From Drosophila pseudoobscura (taxonomy: Eukaryota; Arthropoda; Insecta; Diptera; Drosophilidae): a stretch of DNA of 64,000 nucleotides. Position 1 is the first letter of the stretch, and each line of letters begins with the position of its first letter. The position numbers were made by a program, and so were the translations under genes. The notes below the pieces were generated by a model, which searched no databases, had not been told where the DNA came from, and was given only the letters and a program-made list of their open reading frames with translations. The DNA is taken from assembly GCF_009870125.1 (NCBI RefSeq), contig NC_046680.1, positions 19,239,501-19,303,500 on the forward strand, written 5' to 3'. Shown piece after piece: positions 11,701-23,516 of the stretch.

Positions 11701-14700
11701 CTCTTGTCTCTTTCCCTCTTTTCTGCCATTGTAATTGGATAATTAAAGAATTGTCTGGAGCCGCAGAGAAGGAGAGGAAGTGCTGGCGAAAGAACGAGAG
11801 GTCCAAAGACAGAAGGAAAGGAACAGAGTGCCTGCAAGACAGAGTGAGGATGATAACAACCACGTGGTCGTCTTATGCTATTATATATGTATGTGTGTAT
11901 GCTTTGGATGAGAGTGTGTGTGTGTGTGTGCTTGCTTGGAGGCTATTAAAAGCGTCTAAACTTTGGCTAAAAACGCTACTATAATTCACTACTCACACAA
12001 AAAGAGACAGCGAGATGGACGAAGGGAGAAAGAGCGACGACACTCTCCTGGCACCGTTTAAGTAGCCTAAGAAACAGCTGCTAGCTGAACGAAAGAAAAG
12101 TGTGGCATAGTCTGCCACGCAGCCAGCCATCGCCATTACACACACACACATACATAGTCGTATGTACATAAACACATAAGCAGCTTTTGTGTTGTCTTAC
12201 TTACTTCATTTTCCCCATTTAAAAGAAGAGAGAGTGAAGGAGAGAAAGTGTAAAAGAGTACTCGCGACTGGGAACAGATGTGCCTCGAGTCCTGGAACGT
12301 GCCGGAGTCCTCTTGGATACTTGTGGAGCAGGACCCACCACTCAGGGCGCGAGCTGAATTTAGTTTCCTTGTCAAACTATTTATGGCACTTGAAAGGGTT
12401 GTTAATGGCAACAAAAGAGTTTGGGAAAACAGTGGAAAAAGGATCCAGAATGGCTTGTTGACAGACAGAGACGATTCCACTTCAAATGTTGTCAAAGCTC
12501 GCAAGAGATAACCCGAACGACCTTTCCAGCAGATGATGATGATCTCTGCACCTTCTTTAATTACCATATGTGCCACAGGAGCAGGAACCCATTGCCCATT
12601 GCCGTGAAAACACCATTTGGCCCCAGCTAATGGCCATAACCAGAAGTCAGAGAAGGGACGCTTCGGAGCCGAGCAGGGGGCGGGGCAGGGAGCAGGTCCA
12701 TGCCCGGATTAACTTATCAGTGATGCGAAAATGACAATTGCAGGTCCATAGCCTTGGGCATTTGGGCTACGTCCCATTTCGGAGCAATTAAGTTATCTGT
12801 GTGTACTCTTTGTTGGGCAATTGCCATCATCATCCATCATCATTTAACGAGGGAAATGGAAATAAAATGCTAAGCTCATAGAGGGAAAACCACCCGAGCA
12901 ACACCTCCATAATTCATCGGTGGAGCAAGGAAAAACTTTGACTTTGGCGCGTGACTAAACGGGAAAATGCAATGTGCACAATGCAAAGGCCAAAAACAGT
13001 TGCCAACAAATGAGCTTGTGGCAAGAATAAAGGATAAACAGCCACAGCAACAGTAGCGGCAGCAGTAGCAACCAGAACACTAAGTATGATTTATGTTGCA
13101 AGTCTCGCCGTGGCAGTCAAATTGAAATTTACACCCAGAACCGAAACCCTTGGCAACGTGCCCGTGCGCTGGGGTTCAAATGGGTCGGAATCCTACATAG
13201 ATTGTCACCCTACAGGAAAACACAGAACTAAACCCCACCACACTCCCGGACAGCCAGACCGAGAGACGGAGAGACAGAGAGATCATAATAAGCAGCAGCA
13301 AATCTGTTGTCCTCCCAGGACATGTGCTGTAAATTGGCTGGAGCCCCGACCTCAATCCAAATCCCCGGAATCATTCAATTTTCTCAGCTCCTGCTGCCAG
13401 TTGCACTTCAATTTTCGTTTGTTTCCCTGGATTACCAGTCAAGCTGAAGCATGAAAATTTAATAATCCATTTGGCCCCGGTTGCAGGTCCCGGACCAGCT
13501 GCTTGGCTGCTTGTGTTTCACTTACAGCTACAGCTCTAGCCCCTTCTCTGGTTGCAGCACCAGAAAACAATTGCAGCTTCTTCTTAACAACGCTTCTGGG
13601 CAGCCCCATGATAAATTCTATTTAATTTCGAAAGGCGAGAGTTTGAAAAGAAATTCGTTAAAGATTTGTGATGGAATATTGGAATTGGAAGAGTGGCTAG
13701 TTGGAAGCGTTTGCTCCAGAATGCACTCAAATTAATTGTATATTTACTCAAAGTAAACCTGAAATCGATTACAGAGCGGGGCAGAACCAGTCGAAAGCAC
13801 TGAAAACAATCCGTAGAAACACAGTTAAAAACGCAATCATGTACTCGAAAAACCACAAAAACTGACACACTCGCACACACAATGCGGCACACACTGCACC
13901 TCGCTTCTGCCACTACCCTTTAAAACACAACAACAAATCGTTGCATTCAACGTGTCATTTAACATTTTGGCTAATAGTCCGCACATTGTTCTGGCACTCG
14001 GGGCTCGCGGGTTCCAGGGCTAAGCGAAAATACAAAATGCCAAAATAAAGAAGAACGAAAATAGCAACCAAAACTTATTTCATATCAAAGTGGGCGAGAG
14101 GGAACCAGGTTGCGAAGGAGAGTGCGGGAGAGGGAAGCATTAAAACCGCGCCAATTTTGGTCAACATGCTGAATGAACTGTAAAATCAACTCGCTTCAAA
14201 ATGCGGTCGCTCAGCACTGTGTGAATGTTGGGGTATACATATATGTGTATGTGTGGGTGTGCGTGTGTGCATGTGTGCGGTGCAACAGCTGCAGCTTGCA
14301 GTCCGGACAGCGAGCCAGGCAGTTGGACAACTAAAAATCAGTTTGCACAAAATTACGTATACGCCGCGTGCAACGCTAAACGAGAATTAACATTTAACAG
14401 CCGCATATAACGATTCGGGCTGTTGTTTGTGCAACACAGATGGCAGTGAAACGAAAGGAGAGCAAGGCAGAAAGGGAAAAGAGTGTGAGAGCGAGGTTGT
14501 TTAAAGCGGAGAAGTGCCCCGGAATTGGAGCAAACACATTCGCACATTTTATGCGGGCAATATTGCCAGAATAACGTGTAATACGGGAAAATTAGCAAAT
14601 ACATTTCACACAAATGCGTGTAAATACAGGAAAAATAGAATTAAAGCTTCGAAATGAAACATAAACAATAACCGTTTATTAAAGTAATAAAATACATATA

Positions 14701-17522
14701 TGGTGGTACTTCTGGAGATAGTTCTACGATACTCCTCTCTTTTAAAGGTCTATTACTGCTCCTTCTAGTTCCTTCCCGTCTCAATCATATGCCTACCCTG
14801 CTTCCAACTCCCCTCCATTCCCGTTCTCATTCCTTACCCACAAACTTGTCCTCGCTCTTAGTCCCTTTCCAAGCGCTCGCTTCTTGGCTCAAGTTCTCAG
14901 TTGGCTTTCTGTTAACTAAACTTATTAAAGTTTGTTTGACATTCACTGATTCAGATTCTGATTCTGATGCTCAACTCTGCTCTTCTGCTATGCTATGCTC
15001 ATTGTCGGTCGGCCTCCCCTGCCCCTTGTCTCTGCCTCTAGCTCTGCAACTCCTTGGATGCTAGATATAATAAAATATATTTGGCTGCTTGTCAGATTCA
15101 CATTCAGATTCCGATTTTTAGCTGCAGCAAGGAAACTAGTCGGCAAATTGTCGCAGGAACAAAACTAGGTTTGCCTTTCGACTGTAGAGCCCCCCAAACC
15201 TTGACAGCCTTTTGCCGTCTCCGCTGCATCCTTTAGCTGCCTGCCCTGCCTCTATATTTGATTCAATTTGCGCAGAGCAAAAGTAAATCAACAAAAGAGG
15301 AAAAGAGGAAAATAGGATAAATAGGAAACGCTCGTATTCCATAAATTTGCTGGCACTTCAATCTCTTTTCCCCCTGGCCTCGCTCTGCCCTCCTCTGGCC
15401 TCCGTCTCACTGTTGTTCTGTTCTCTATTTATAAAATTTAGCATTCCGCTGGCATTCTTCGCAGCCGCCTATTTTCCTATATATATGTATATATATTTTC
15501 TGTTGTCTGTGCCAAGTTTTTGCGGCTTCATTGCCAGCTCTCCATCGTCATCTCATTTTCGTCCTGCTGCGGATGCCGATGCTGCTGCCATTATCGTTTC
15601 TTTCCATTCCTTTCTTCCGTCTGTTGTATTTTTAATAATGCATAATTTGTTTTATAACTAGGTTTCTCCTCCTTCTCCTCTTTCTCCTCCTTCTGTTGCT
15701 CTCTTTTCTCCTTCTTCCTCTTCATTTTATCTATGCACAATATATATACACACACATATATATATAGTGCTATAATACACCCACAAAGAGAAAAAAAATA
15801 TTGTAATCAAAATGAAAACAAAGCGTTCGTTCTATTGTTGAAAAGTTATTATAAAATACTTTGCTTTGCTGGCGATTTTTCTGCATTTTTGCCGCCCAGC
15901 ATTTGGTTCATTTTCTAAAGTGCCTCCAGGGGTGTGAAATGCCACCCGGAGGAGTGGAGTGTCAGAGTTCTGGGCTGCTATTGTCCAAACGTGCATGAAT
16001 AATGCAGTTAAGGCCTGATAGGATGGGCCCATTCCCTTAAAACTGGCTGGCGAAATGTGAGCAGATTGTTGAAATGCATTAGACCCAGGTCTGTTGCAGG
16101 AAAATGCGCTTAAAGGCATTTTGAGTAGTTTTAGTTTACAGTAAATAACGCGGTGCGTAGTCATCTTACTGGGAATCATGAACATGAAGTTTTCCTGGAT
16201 TTAATATGTCGTCGATTCATTCAATTTCGTAGAAGATTTAACAAAAAATCATGAACAAACGTATGCCAAAGAGTGCCTTTAAGGCAATTTCCATTAGCTA
16301 ATCAAATTCAATGCACAACGAGTCACCTGCACCACGTTATGGTCTTTTATAACAGCCAGAACAGCTTACATAGGCTGTCCCGAGCAGTTTAGGCACACTT
16401 CTCAACACTCTACCGCCGCTCTGCACCGCCGCGCAGTGGAACACTTAAAACGTCATTACCTGGCCTGGCAATTTGGTTTTCGTTTACAGCTTTCCAAGGT
16501 TTTCCTTCATTTTTTGTTGCCTGCTAGCGTGGAAGGCTCTCGTAAAAGGCCGGAGTGAGACATAATAATAAAGCAACAAAAGACAATTCAGATCGTAAAA
16601 AACCAAAATAAATGTTATAAATGAACCCATAAAAATTACAACAACAATGGAGGGTAACCGGAAACAGGAACAGGAGCAACCCTGGCCACCATGACAGCGC
16701 CCTATGGGAACCTTCCTCTCAACCTTTGGCAGCGTTAAATTTTTTTAACTGATTGATACGCGCGTGGTGGGTGGAACAGGTGTGTGTCTGTGTGGGGGTT
16801 TGGGGAGTGTCGCGTTGCGTGAGAAAAACACTGTTACACACAAACCACCATCCATACGGGGTAGAGCGGAACAGGACGAGAAACTGACGAGTGACGCCGA
16901 AAAAGAGGCAAACACTCGCACAGAAGAGGGTCTCGCGTGAAAAAAAATGGGAAAAAATATGTTACAAAGTGTCGCACACGACAGAGAACCCATACACACT
17001 GGCACACGCTCACCCACACACGGCGAGAGTCGCACCTACATACAGATACAGATACAGAACAGACACACATACACCTTCAGGAGTCTGGTTTGCCACTTGC
17101 TCGCCTTGTCATGTCCTGGCAGCAACTTTACATTGTTTGGCTTCGAGCGCTGTGCCATTTTGCGATACCCTAGCAAGGGCTATTACGATTCTGATCAGGT
17201 GTTTGAAACCAGTTCCGATACAGAACTAGCAGCCAAATCGACAAAGCCATGACAAATCACTGTCTCAATGTCTTCTATAAGTATTTCTACTCTTGTAGTA
17301 TTCTATCGTCGCAGATTTTCATTGTGGCACTGCCAGATATTGAGCCCTCCCACTCGCACATAAAAAAAACCCATCAAGTCCGTCCCGATTCCAGCTTTAT
17401 TACGACTTGATCTTGTTTTCAAGTCGAATAAGTCAGCAAAGATATTTAGAAAGTAACATTCAGTTGTTCTTTTGGATTCGACGGACGTTGGCTATAGCTG
17501 TGAAGAGCCTCGCGATGATCCC
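5710..17522. other. Large non-coding stretch (intergenic or intron)
   Basis: Nearly 12 kb with no recognisable coding exon, RNA gene or transposon. It contains many stem-like AT runs, a GT run near 11,915, a CT-rich polypyrimidine block at about 15,662-15,722 and a TA-rich run near 15,740-15,765. The longest frames are overlapping and of low complexity. Enhancers or long introns of a flanking gene are possible but cannot be shown from sequence alone. Confidence 0.5.
15662..15722. repeat. Polypyrimidine (CTCCTT)n-like block
   Basis: About 60 bases almost purely C and T on the + strand, built from imperfect CTCCTT and CTTCTCCT units. Confidence 0.6.
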
Positions 17523-17711
17523 TCAGCAGGATGGTCCACAGCTGCTGCAGCATCCACCGCCGCAACAGGGCCCACAGCACGGTCCACAGCAGGGACTGCA
17601 ACAGGAGCCACAAGGGCCGCAGGGGCCACAAGGACCACAGGGGCCGCAGCATGGGCTACAGCAAGGGCTGTAGCAGCCTCCGCAGCACGGTCCACAAGGT
17701 CCACAGCACAT
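17523..17711 (-). CDS. Mst(3)CGP-family Cys-Gly-Pro sperm protein
   Basis: A 62-residue protein made almost only of Cys, Gly, Pro and Ser, with CGPCGPC and CCSPCCGPC repeats, as in the Mst84D/Mst87F/Mst98C family of Drosophila sperm-tail proteins (outer dense fibre-like, disulphide-rich). The start is the first ATG of the transcript. Upstream on the same strand lies a perfect family control element at the canonical +28 position after an initiator. A 55-bp intron in the 5' leader is likely: GTGAAC donor at 17782, polypyrimidine and AG ending at 17728. No upstream ATG precedes the CDS. Transcription in primary spermatocytes with translation delayed to elongating spermatids is expected from the family. 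Which paralogue it corresponds to cannot be told from this short repetitive protein. Confidence 0.93.
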   Translation of the reverse strand: MCCGPCGPCCGGCYSPCCSPCCGPCGPCGPCGPCGSCCSPCCGPCCGPCCGGGCCSSCGPSC

Positions 17712-17824
17712 TTTGATCCTTAAAGTTCTAAAAAAAAAGGCCCAATTGTTTTTCAAAATATTTTTCACAAATTTTTGTTCACCTTTTAACTGGAATCCAA
17801 ACGAAAAACTGAAAATCAAACAAG

Positions 17825-17865
17825 AAATTTTGATGTTCACTCTACTGCTCCTGGCTTGGGACTGA
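17825..17865 (-). promoter_or_regulatory. Initiator plus translational control element (TCE) of the CGP gene
   Basis: On the minus strand an initiator TCAGTC puts +1 at 17863. The 12-mer ACATCAAAATTT occupies 17836-17825, that is, +28 to +39. This is the exact TCE sequence and position known from Mst87F and its relatives, where it imposes translational repression until late spermiogenesis. Sequence and spacing both match. Confidence 0.9.
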
Positions 17866-17869
17866 CGAA

Positions 17870-20603
17870 ATCCATAAAACAAACCCGTATACCATTTTTT
17901 CCAAGAGTTTGAACTGACTCAAGGCCAATGTGATGATACATTTTATTGAAAATATCCAGAGGAACGACCGATCTCCAAGGGTAGCTAAAGGTTCGGCCCT
18001 TGCATCCTGGCTTTCCGCCATGTTTTACTTTGGCTTTGGTTGGTTGAAGAGCTTTGAAGAGTCGGGGGATAGGGGGTCGAGTGAAGAGTGATGAGGAATG
18101 AGGTTTGGGGCAAAGAGTTCGGAGAGGAGGTGAGGGCTGGGGTCGATGCCGCTATTGTGTCATCCTCGTCGACGCATTCGTGTCAAATATATTTCCTTTT
18201 TTTCTCCTTTCTCTCCCTCTCTGTCTGTATTTTAGTGTAATTTTGTTGATTACAACGTTGTTGCCTTTTCTTTCTCTCCTACTCCGGTGTGTGATTGTGT
18301 ACGTGTGTGTGTGTGTGTGTGACATTGTTGAGTGTGTAATTTATTTGAAGTGATCCTAAATTATATATGTATTTGTGTCTGTGTCTGCATCAAGGGTTTG
18401 GTTCCACAGCAAAATATATGGCAGGGATGCGCTTGAATTATATATGGGGTACACTTTTATCGCTCTTTGCATGAATAAATAAGAATTATCATGTGTTTTT
18501 AAAGCAATTTGTTTTTATTTAAACTGATAAATAATTTGGGAAGTAATTACTGGAATATATGGAATAGTTATAGGCGAAATTCTCTCTTATTTAATAGAAT
18601 ATCCCTCGAATTTTTTGGCAATTTCCCAATTTTTTCCCAATTCAATCAAAATTAAATGTTTGCAGAGCCACGTCGGGGACATTGGTGCCCCTCTTGAAAC
18701 CTCTGGGGCAGCAACCGTCGAAACTAATTTGATTTGACAGCAGCACACACCCACCTGGACACAAAGACTAAGACACTAAGACAAAGGGTCCATGGCAGAA
18801 AAGTATGCTATGCTTTTATGTATCCTTCTCTCTTTTGCGTGTCCTTTCCTTTCGTTTCCGTTCTCCTTTTGGGCCTTTCTGTCCTGGCCTCCTTTACGGC
18901 CACATTATTACTTTTTATGGCCAAAGCAAGAAAAGTCATGTTTGGGAGCTTGTTAATATAAAAATTGTGCTGCTTTGGCCACCCCAATAGCCCGCCCTGC
19001 GGCCAGACTCAACGCCGAAATGTCTAATGAAATCTAATAAATTAAAGAGATTTACACAAAGGGGGGCCCTTGGCCAGGGGCTAGGCTCCCTCTGATGTCT
19101 CCCGCCAGCGACTTGATTCCGTGGTCGGCATAACTCACATTGTGTTTCAGGCTGGCCAAAAGAAAATTATTGGCTTTTCAGCAAAATCCAAACTCTCCAA
19201 GCCACAAAGACGGCAGCAACAACAAGTGTGATGGCAAGGAGTACAGTATCCACCACTCCCTTATCCCTCCCTCCCTTATGGCAAACTTTTCCCCCAGTTG
19301 TCACACAATCTTTTGTCTCTTGTTGTTCTGAATGAACCCCAAGGAGTGAAGTCGCAACCGACAACCCCAAGGAGATCAAAGATAGCTGGAAGAGAGGTTA
19401 AAGTTCGCTGGAGCAAACGGAAACTTTCTACTCGAATCAAAGTCCCACTTTAAGCCCCAATAGAATGTTTTATTTTATCACCGAGTTCATTCAATTAAAA
19501 TTTCTTTAAATTCCTTTATTTTTGGTGATGTTCTTTATACAAAATTCAATTTCATGTTTGCCCAACAATTTTAATTGATTTTCAATGTTTATATGAATAT
19601 GTATATGTAGGATATATGACAAAGGCAGAGAGTGCAACGAATAAGCGAGATTTTATGCCCCAAAAGAAAAGGCCAAAAATTCACATAAATCTATGGAGAA
19701 AGCAGTTTGCCAGGAAAAGGGAACTGGGAGCAGGGAACAGGGGAAATGTAATCAACTCTGGTGGGACACCTCTTCAGGACTGGCTCCAAAGGGGGTGCGC
19801 AAATCCCCAGGAGAAGTCCTCTATAAATCTCTTGCCATTTTAGAAGGTGCAAAATTGTATACATAAAATATTTCTACTTATTCGCATTCGTTGAGGTAAT
19901 GTTTTAAAAATGATTTATGGTTCCGCCCCCCACATCCCCCATTCCCATCTCCAGACGGGGTCCCACCGCCCAACGGAAGGAAAAGGCATGTGTGAGGATT
20001 GGTAGGGGGCCCAGGCAGGGCCCAGGACCTACACTTACTGGCACCTCAAGTGCTCGGCCAGCCATGCAATTACATATATCAGCAGGAAGACAGACTCTGG
20101 GGTGGCGGAAGAATGCTCCTCTGCTATTTTTGCGCATGTTACAGCACTGGCGAATGCATAAATTATGTACAATCACCCAAAGAACGAGAGGAATAAGGTC
20201 CTGGCCTTCCTCGGCTCGTCCTTGTAAAGTGCGTGTTACATTGAACAAATAATTTCTGGAGAGTGCAATAAATACATGATAAATGTCTTAAAGCTGCCAG
20301 AGAGTTTCCTGCTAAAGTTAATCAAACCATATGAGAAACGGCCCACCGATGGGGAGGAGAAAAGGCAAAACATAATTTCGAATTGTTTCCCATATCCCTA
20401 TCAGCGGAAGAATTTTAAAATGCACATTGTATTAGGTGGAGAGCAGTATGTACTCCAAAACAAACACTTCAATAAGGCTCCACGTGATTATTTTCTTGCA
20501 GAAGAGCACCGTCCACTGAAATCGAGCTAAAATTCTCATATCATTTGAATGTTCAGTGTATTTTACAAACAGTAACCACAACACATTAGTCTTACTTTAA
20601 AAA
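17870..20603. other. Non-coding stretch
   Basis: No coding exon recognised. It holds a GT run at about 18,303-18,321 and several AT-rich segments. Short frames near 19.1-20.2 kb overlap on both strands and are not credible genes. Confidence 0.5.
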
Positions 20604-21827
20604 TTACTTGAAAGCCCTCCCTTTTGGATGGGTAATCTCGACGTCAATCGTTATGTCCTGCTCGGACACCACCGCCGACTTCTTCCACATGTAGTGCAGA
20701 TGTAGGAAGCTGCAGTAGGCGAAAGCCAGGCGGAAGAAGAGCTGCCGGTTGGGCGTGACCAGGCCCAGAACCTGGAGGCCTGGCTGCAGCAGGCAACGTC
20801 TCACGCTCTGGCTACAACTGTCGCCGTCCTGAAGCCGCCAGCGATAGCGTCTCCTCTCCAGCCAGCCGTGGGTGGCGAGGATCTCGTCGAACTGCAGCAG
20901 GCGAGCCACCTGCAACCAGCAAGTGTCCTGTGGGGCAGCGGCGGCAGCCACCAGGGCGGCCAGGGAGTGCATGAGCTGGCGCAGATTGTTGGCCAAGAGG
21001 GCGATCTGGAAGATGCGCCGCCACTGGACATAGGAGAGCGAGTAGATCATGCTGAGGTTGTAGACGATGATCAGCACCAGTTGTGGAGTGATGCAGTCGA
21101 GCAGCTCCTGTGTGAGCTTCGCATAGGTACGGTGTAGACGCTGAAGAGATCGTAGGCGGCGCTGGAGCCTCTGCACCGCCCTGTGATCGCCCTTGAGTGT
21201 CCCCACGGGGAGCTTCTCGGCGATGGAGGCCAGCTCGTCGTTCATAAGCTCAAAGGATTTTGTCAGAATCGTGAGTGCAATGCTCACCAGATGGGAGGTC
21301 ATGTCCATCACCCAAATGGCCATCGAGACGGGCACCACGAACACGGCCATGAAGAACAGCTTCCAGGTGGCGTCCTTGGACAGCATGAAGGTCTCGAAGT
21401 ACATCTTGAAGGTGAGCAGCCTGAAGACCAACTGCAGCACCAGCATCCAGGACAGCCGCAGCTTGCAACGACATCTGCGGTACAGCTCCGGAGCGAGCCG
21501 CAGGAAGCAGTTGATCAGCCGGATTCGCTCCTCGTACACCCTCCGAGGCTGAACCAGCAGGCAGCAGGCAAACACGAACAGCTGGATGTGCAGGAGGAGG
21601 ACGTATGGGTGCAGCAGGGCCAGGCTCAAGAAGTAGGCGAAGAACAGCCCCAGCATCCGTGCTATGGTCACACTATAGGGCGTCAGGTGCACCGAGCTGT
21701 GGGCAGCCTCATAGCGTACCCTCATGAGCCCCAGATAGTAGAACTGCGCCAGATAGAACCGCAGCAGGAGCAGAGCGTGCAAACTGATGTACCGGTTGCT
21801 CAGGCGGAACAAGCGCCAAAGCGCCAT
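20604..21827 (-). CDS. Gustatory-receptor-like seven-helix protein, single exon
   Basis: A 407-residue protein with about seven hydrophobic helices, a basic intracellular loop (about 215-245, RLQRRLRSLQRLHR) and the general organisation of the insect Gr family (7TM_7): an intracellular N terminus, a short TM7 and a short tail. The start ATG at 21827 is followed by MALWRLFRLSNRY, and Gr proteins typically start just before TM1. The hallmark TYxxxxxQF of TM7 is replaced by a related segment AYCSFLHLHY (near 375-385). No intron is present, whereas most Gr genes have at least one near the 3' end. As a ligand-gated ion channel it would be expected in chemosensory neurons. The particular Gr orthologue was not recognised. 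It does not resemble Gr57a or Gr58a/b as I recall them. Confidence 0.75.
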   Translation of the reverse strand: MALWRLFRLSNRYISLHALLLLRFYLAQFYYLGLMRVRYEAAHSSVHLTPYSVTIARMLGLFFAYFLSLALLHPYVLLLHIQLFVFACCLLVQPRRVYEERIRLINCFLRLAPELYRRCRCKLRLSWMLVLQLVFRLLTFKMYFETFMLSKDATWKLFFMAVFVVPVSMAIWVMDMTSHLVSIALTILTKSFELMNDELASIAEKLPVGTLKGDHRAVQRLQRRLRSLQRLHRTYAKLTQELLDCITPQLVLIIVYNLSMIYSLSYVQWRRIFQIALLANNLRQLMHSLAALVAAAAAPQDTCWLQVARLLQFDEILATHGWLERRRYRWRLQDGDSCSQSVRRCLLQPGLQVLGLVTPNRQLFFRLAFAYCSFLHLHYMWKKSAVVSEQDITIDVEITHPKGRAFK

Positions 21828-21829
21828 CG

Positions 21830-23516
21830 GTGAAGTTGGACACCGAACTGGCCCGCAAAACCCCGGATCCTTTGGGACTGGTGTGGAATAATTGCTGTCA
21901 TTAGGTTGGTTAATGATCCACTGATGGGCAGCGTGATGGTCTCACATTAGGGATGGACAGTGGGGGAGCGCTCTGGCTTGCTTTTCGTTAAGAATGAACT
22001 AGTTCTAGGTCCCGAATCCTGGATGATGTTCTATAGGCTGAATACCCTTGCGAATACCGTGACCTCAGTTCTATTCAAGGTTCTGCCAACCAATACGCTC
22101 CCCCAACCCATGGTATTTTCCCCATTTAAAGGTCTGTGAGTACCATTTTTTGAAAATCGCGAACGGACCAACTATTTCTATTACCCAAAAGAGACCCGCC
22201 CCGGCAACTTTTGTTTAGATATTCCCCAACATTCTTGCACTTCATCAACATAATTTGTTATGCAATTAATTTGAGTGGCAAAAAGTAAGAAGAACTTTGT
22301 TAGAAGGCGCCAAATGGCTCATGGCTCATGGCTGATGGTTGATGGAGAGCAGAGCGCTGCGAATGTTGAATATGAAGTCTGGTAAACAAGTTTTGCATAA
22401 TTTCCATAAAATATTTCATAAACAACTTGAAAAATGGGGAGAAAGCTGAAAGCAGAAAAAGAAAACAAGGGAAACTCGCAGCGGTAATTAAAAAGTTCAC
22501 AAAAGAGTCCGCTCCGGTTCGGTCCGGTCCGGTCTCCAGGGACTCCGGAGACTTTGGAAAATTGCTACTAAGAAGAAGCGAAGCGAATACGAACCGTCTT
22601 CCGATGACAGGGCACAAAACTTGCCGATTGAATGTGGAATGTGGGAGACCAGGCACTGGGGGCATCGTCCCCCACTTTAGACTCTCTTTTCTCTGCCAAT
22701 CCAAATAAATTAAAAAAGAAGTCGCAACTCGTTGCCAAGTTTGTCACCGCAGAAAAATAATAATAAGGAAAAAAGGGGATTATTTTATATGTAGATGGAA
22801 GGCCTGGCCAGAACCGCAAACTGCGGTTGCCGCGGACGCCACTGTGGCCACTGTGGCCACTGACCAGCTCCGGACAGTTGTTGTGGTGTGGACGTCCTGG
22901 CACAGTCCTTGCAGTGTCACTGCTCATTATTGTTGGGGGATGCACAGGAATCGGAAATTGGAAAAGTTTCCACCTCCCCCCGCAGTTGTGCATTTATTTA
23001 GAGCACGGAAACTGCAGGAAACTGACGGTTGACTGGCAGAAGGATATTATCATTGGACAAGGTTAAGAAAACGAATATGTACATATGCTATATTTGTGCT
23101 TCTTTAGAGAAATTATTATTCAATTTTCAATGCAGTTATTCAATTGTGTTCTGAGAACGAAAATGTTGGCTCAAGTTTGATTTTCCCGCTTGATAAGAAA
23201 ACAGCTGGCATTAACCGAAAATAAAACACCTCTCTGTTGTACTCTGGTTGTGTGCCGCTCTGTTGCTCTCTTCCTGCCGCGTTCTCTCTTAACCGGTTTG
23301 GGAAATATGTATCTTTGGGACAGCAGGGGTAGTACGAAACGGTTATAATTTATCTAAACGGGTTTCAAAGAGGGGAAATATTTAAGGGTGCAAATGCGGC
23401 TGCGATGTTTCCCGCCCTCCGCTTGCAGTGGAATTTCAAATAGCAAAATTAATTGACGAATGAAACCTAAAATAAATAATTCACGTGTGTGGGTTGTGGA
23501 CGGCTGTGGAGGAGAA
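21830..23516. other. Intergenic stretch
   Basis: Between the receptor gene and the RSPH14 3' end. Frames of 90-140 residues overlap on both strands at 22.3-23.0 kb and lack family resemblance. Nothing else supported. Confidence 0.5.

Noticed and set aside
12136-12576. 146-residue minus-strand frame
   Set aside because: Overlapped by three + strand frames; no family, start context or promoter.
17531-17716. + strand frame rich in Arg/His opposite the CGP gene
   Set aside because: The repeat of the CGP gene opens all six frames; the TCE and initiator fix the minus strand as coding.
21183-21833. 216-residue + strand frame over the receptor gene
   Set aside because: It is antisense to the seven-helix receptor CDS and consists of Gln/His-rich low-complexity sequence.
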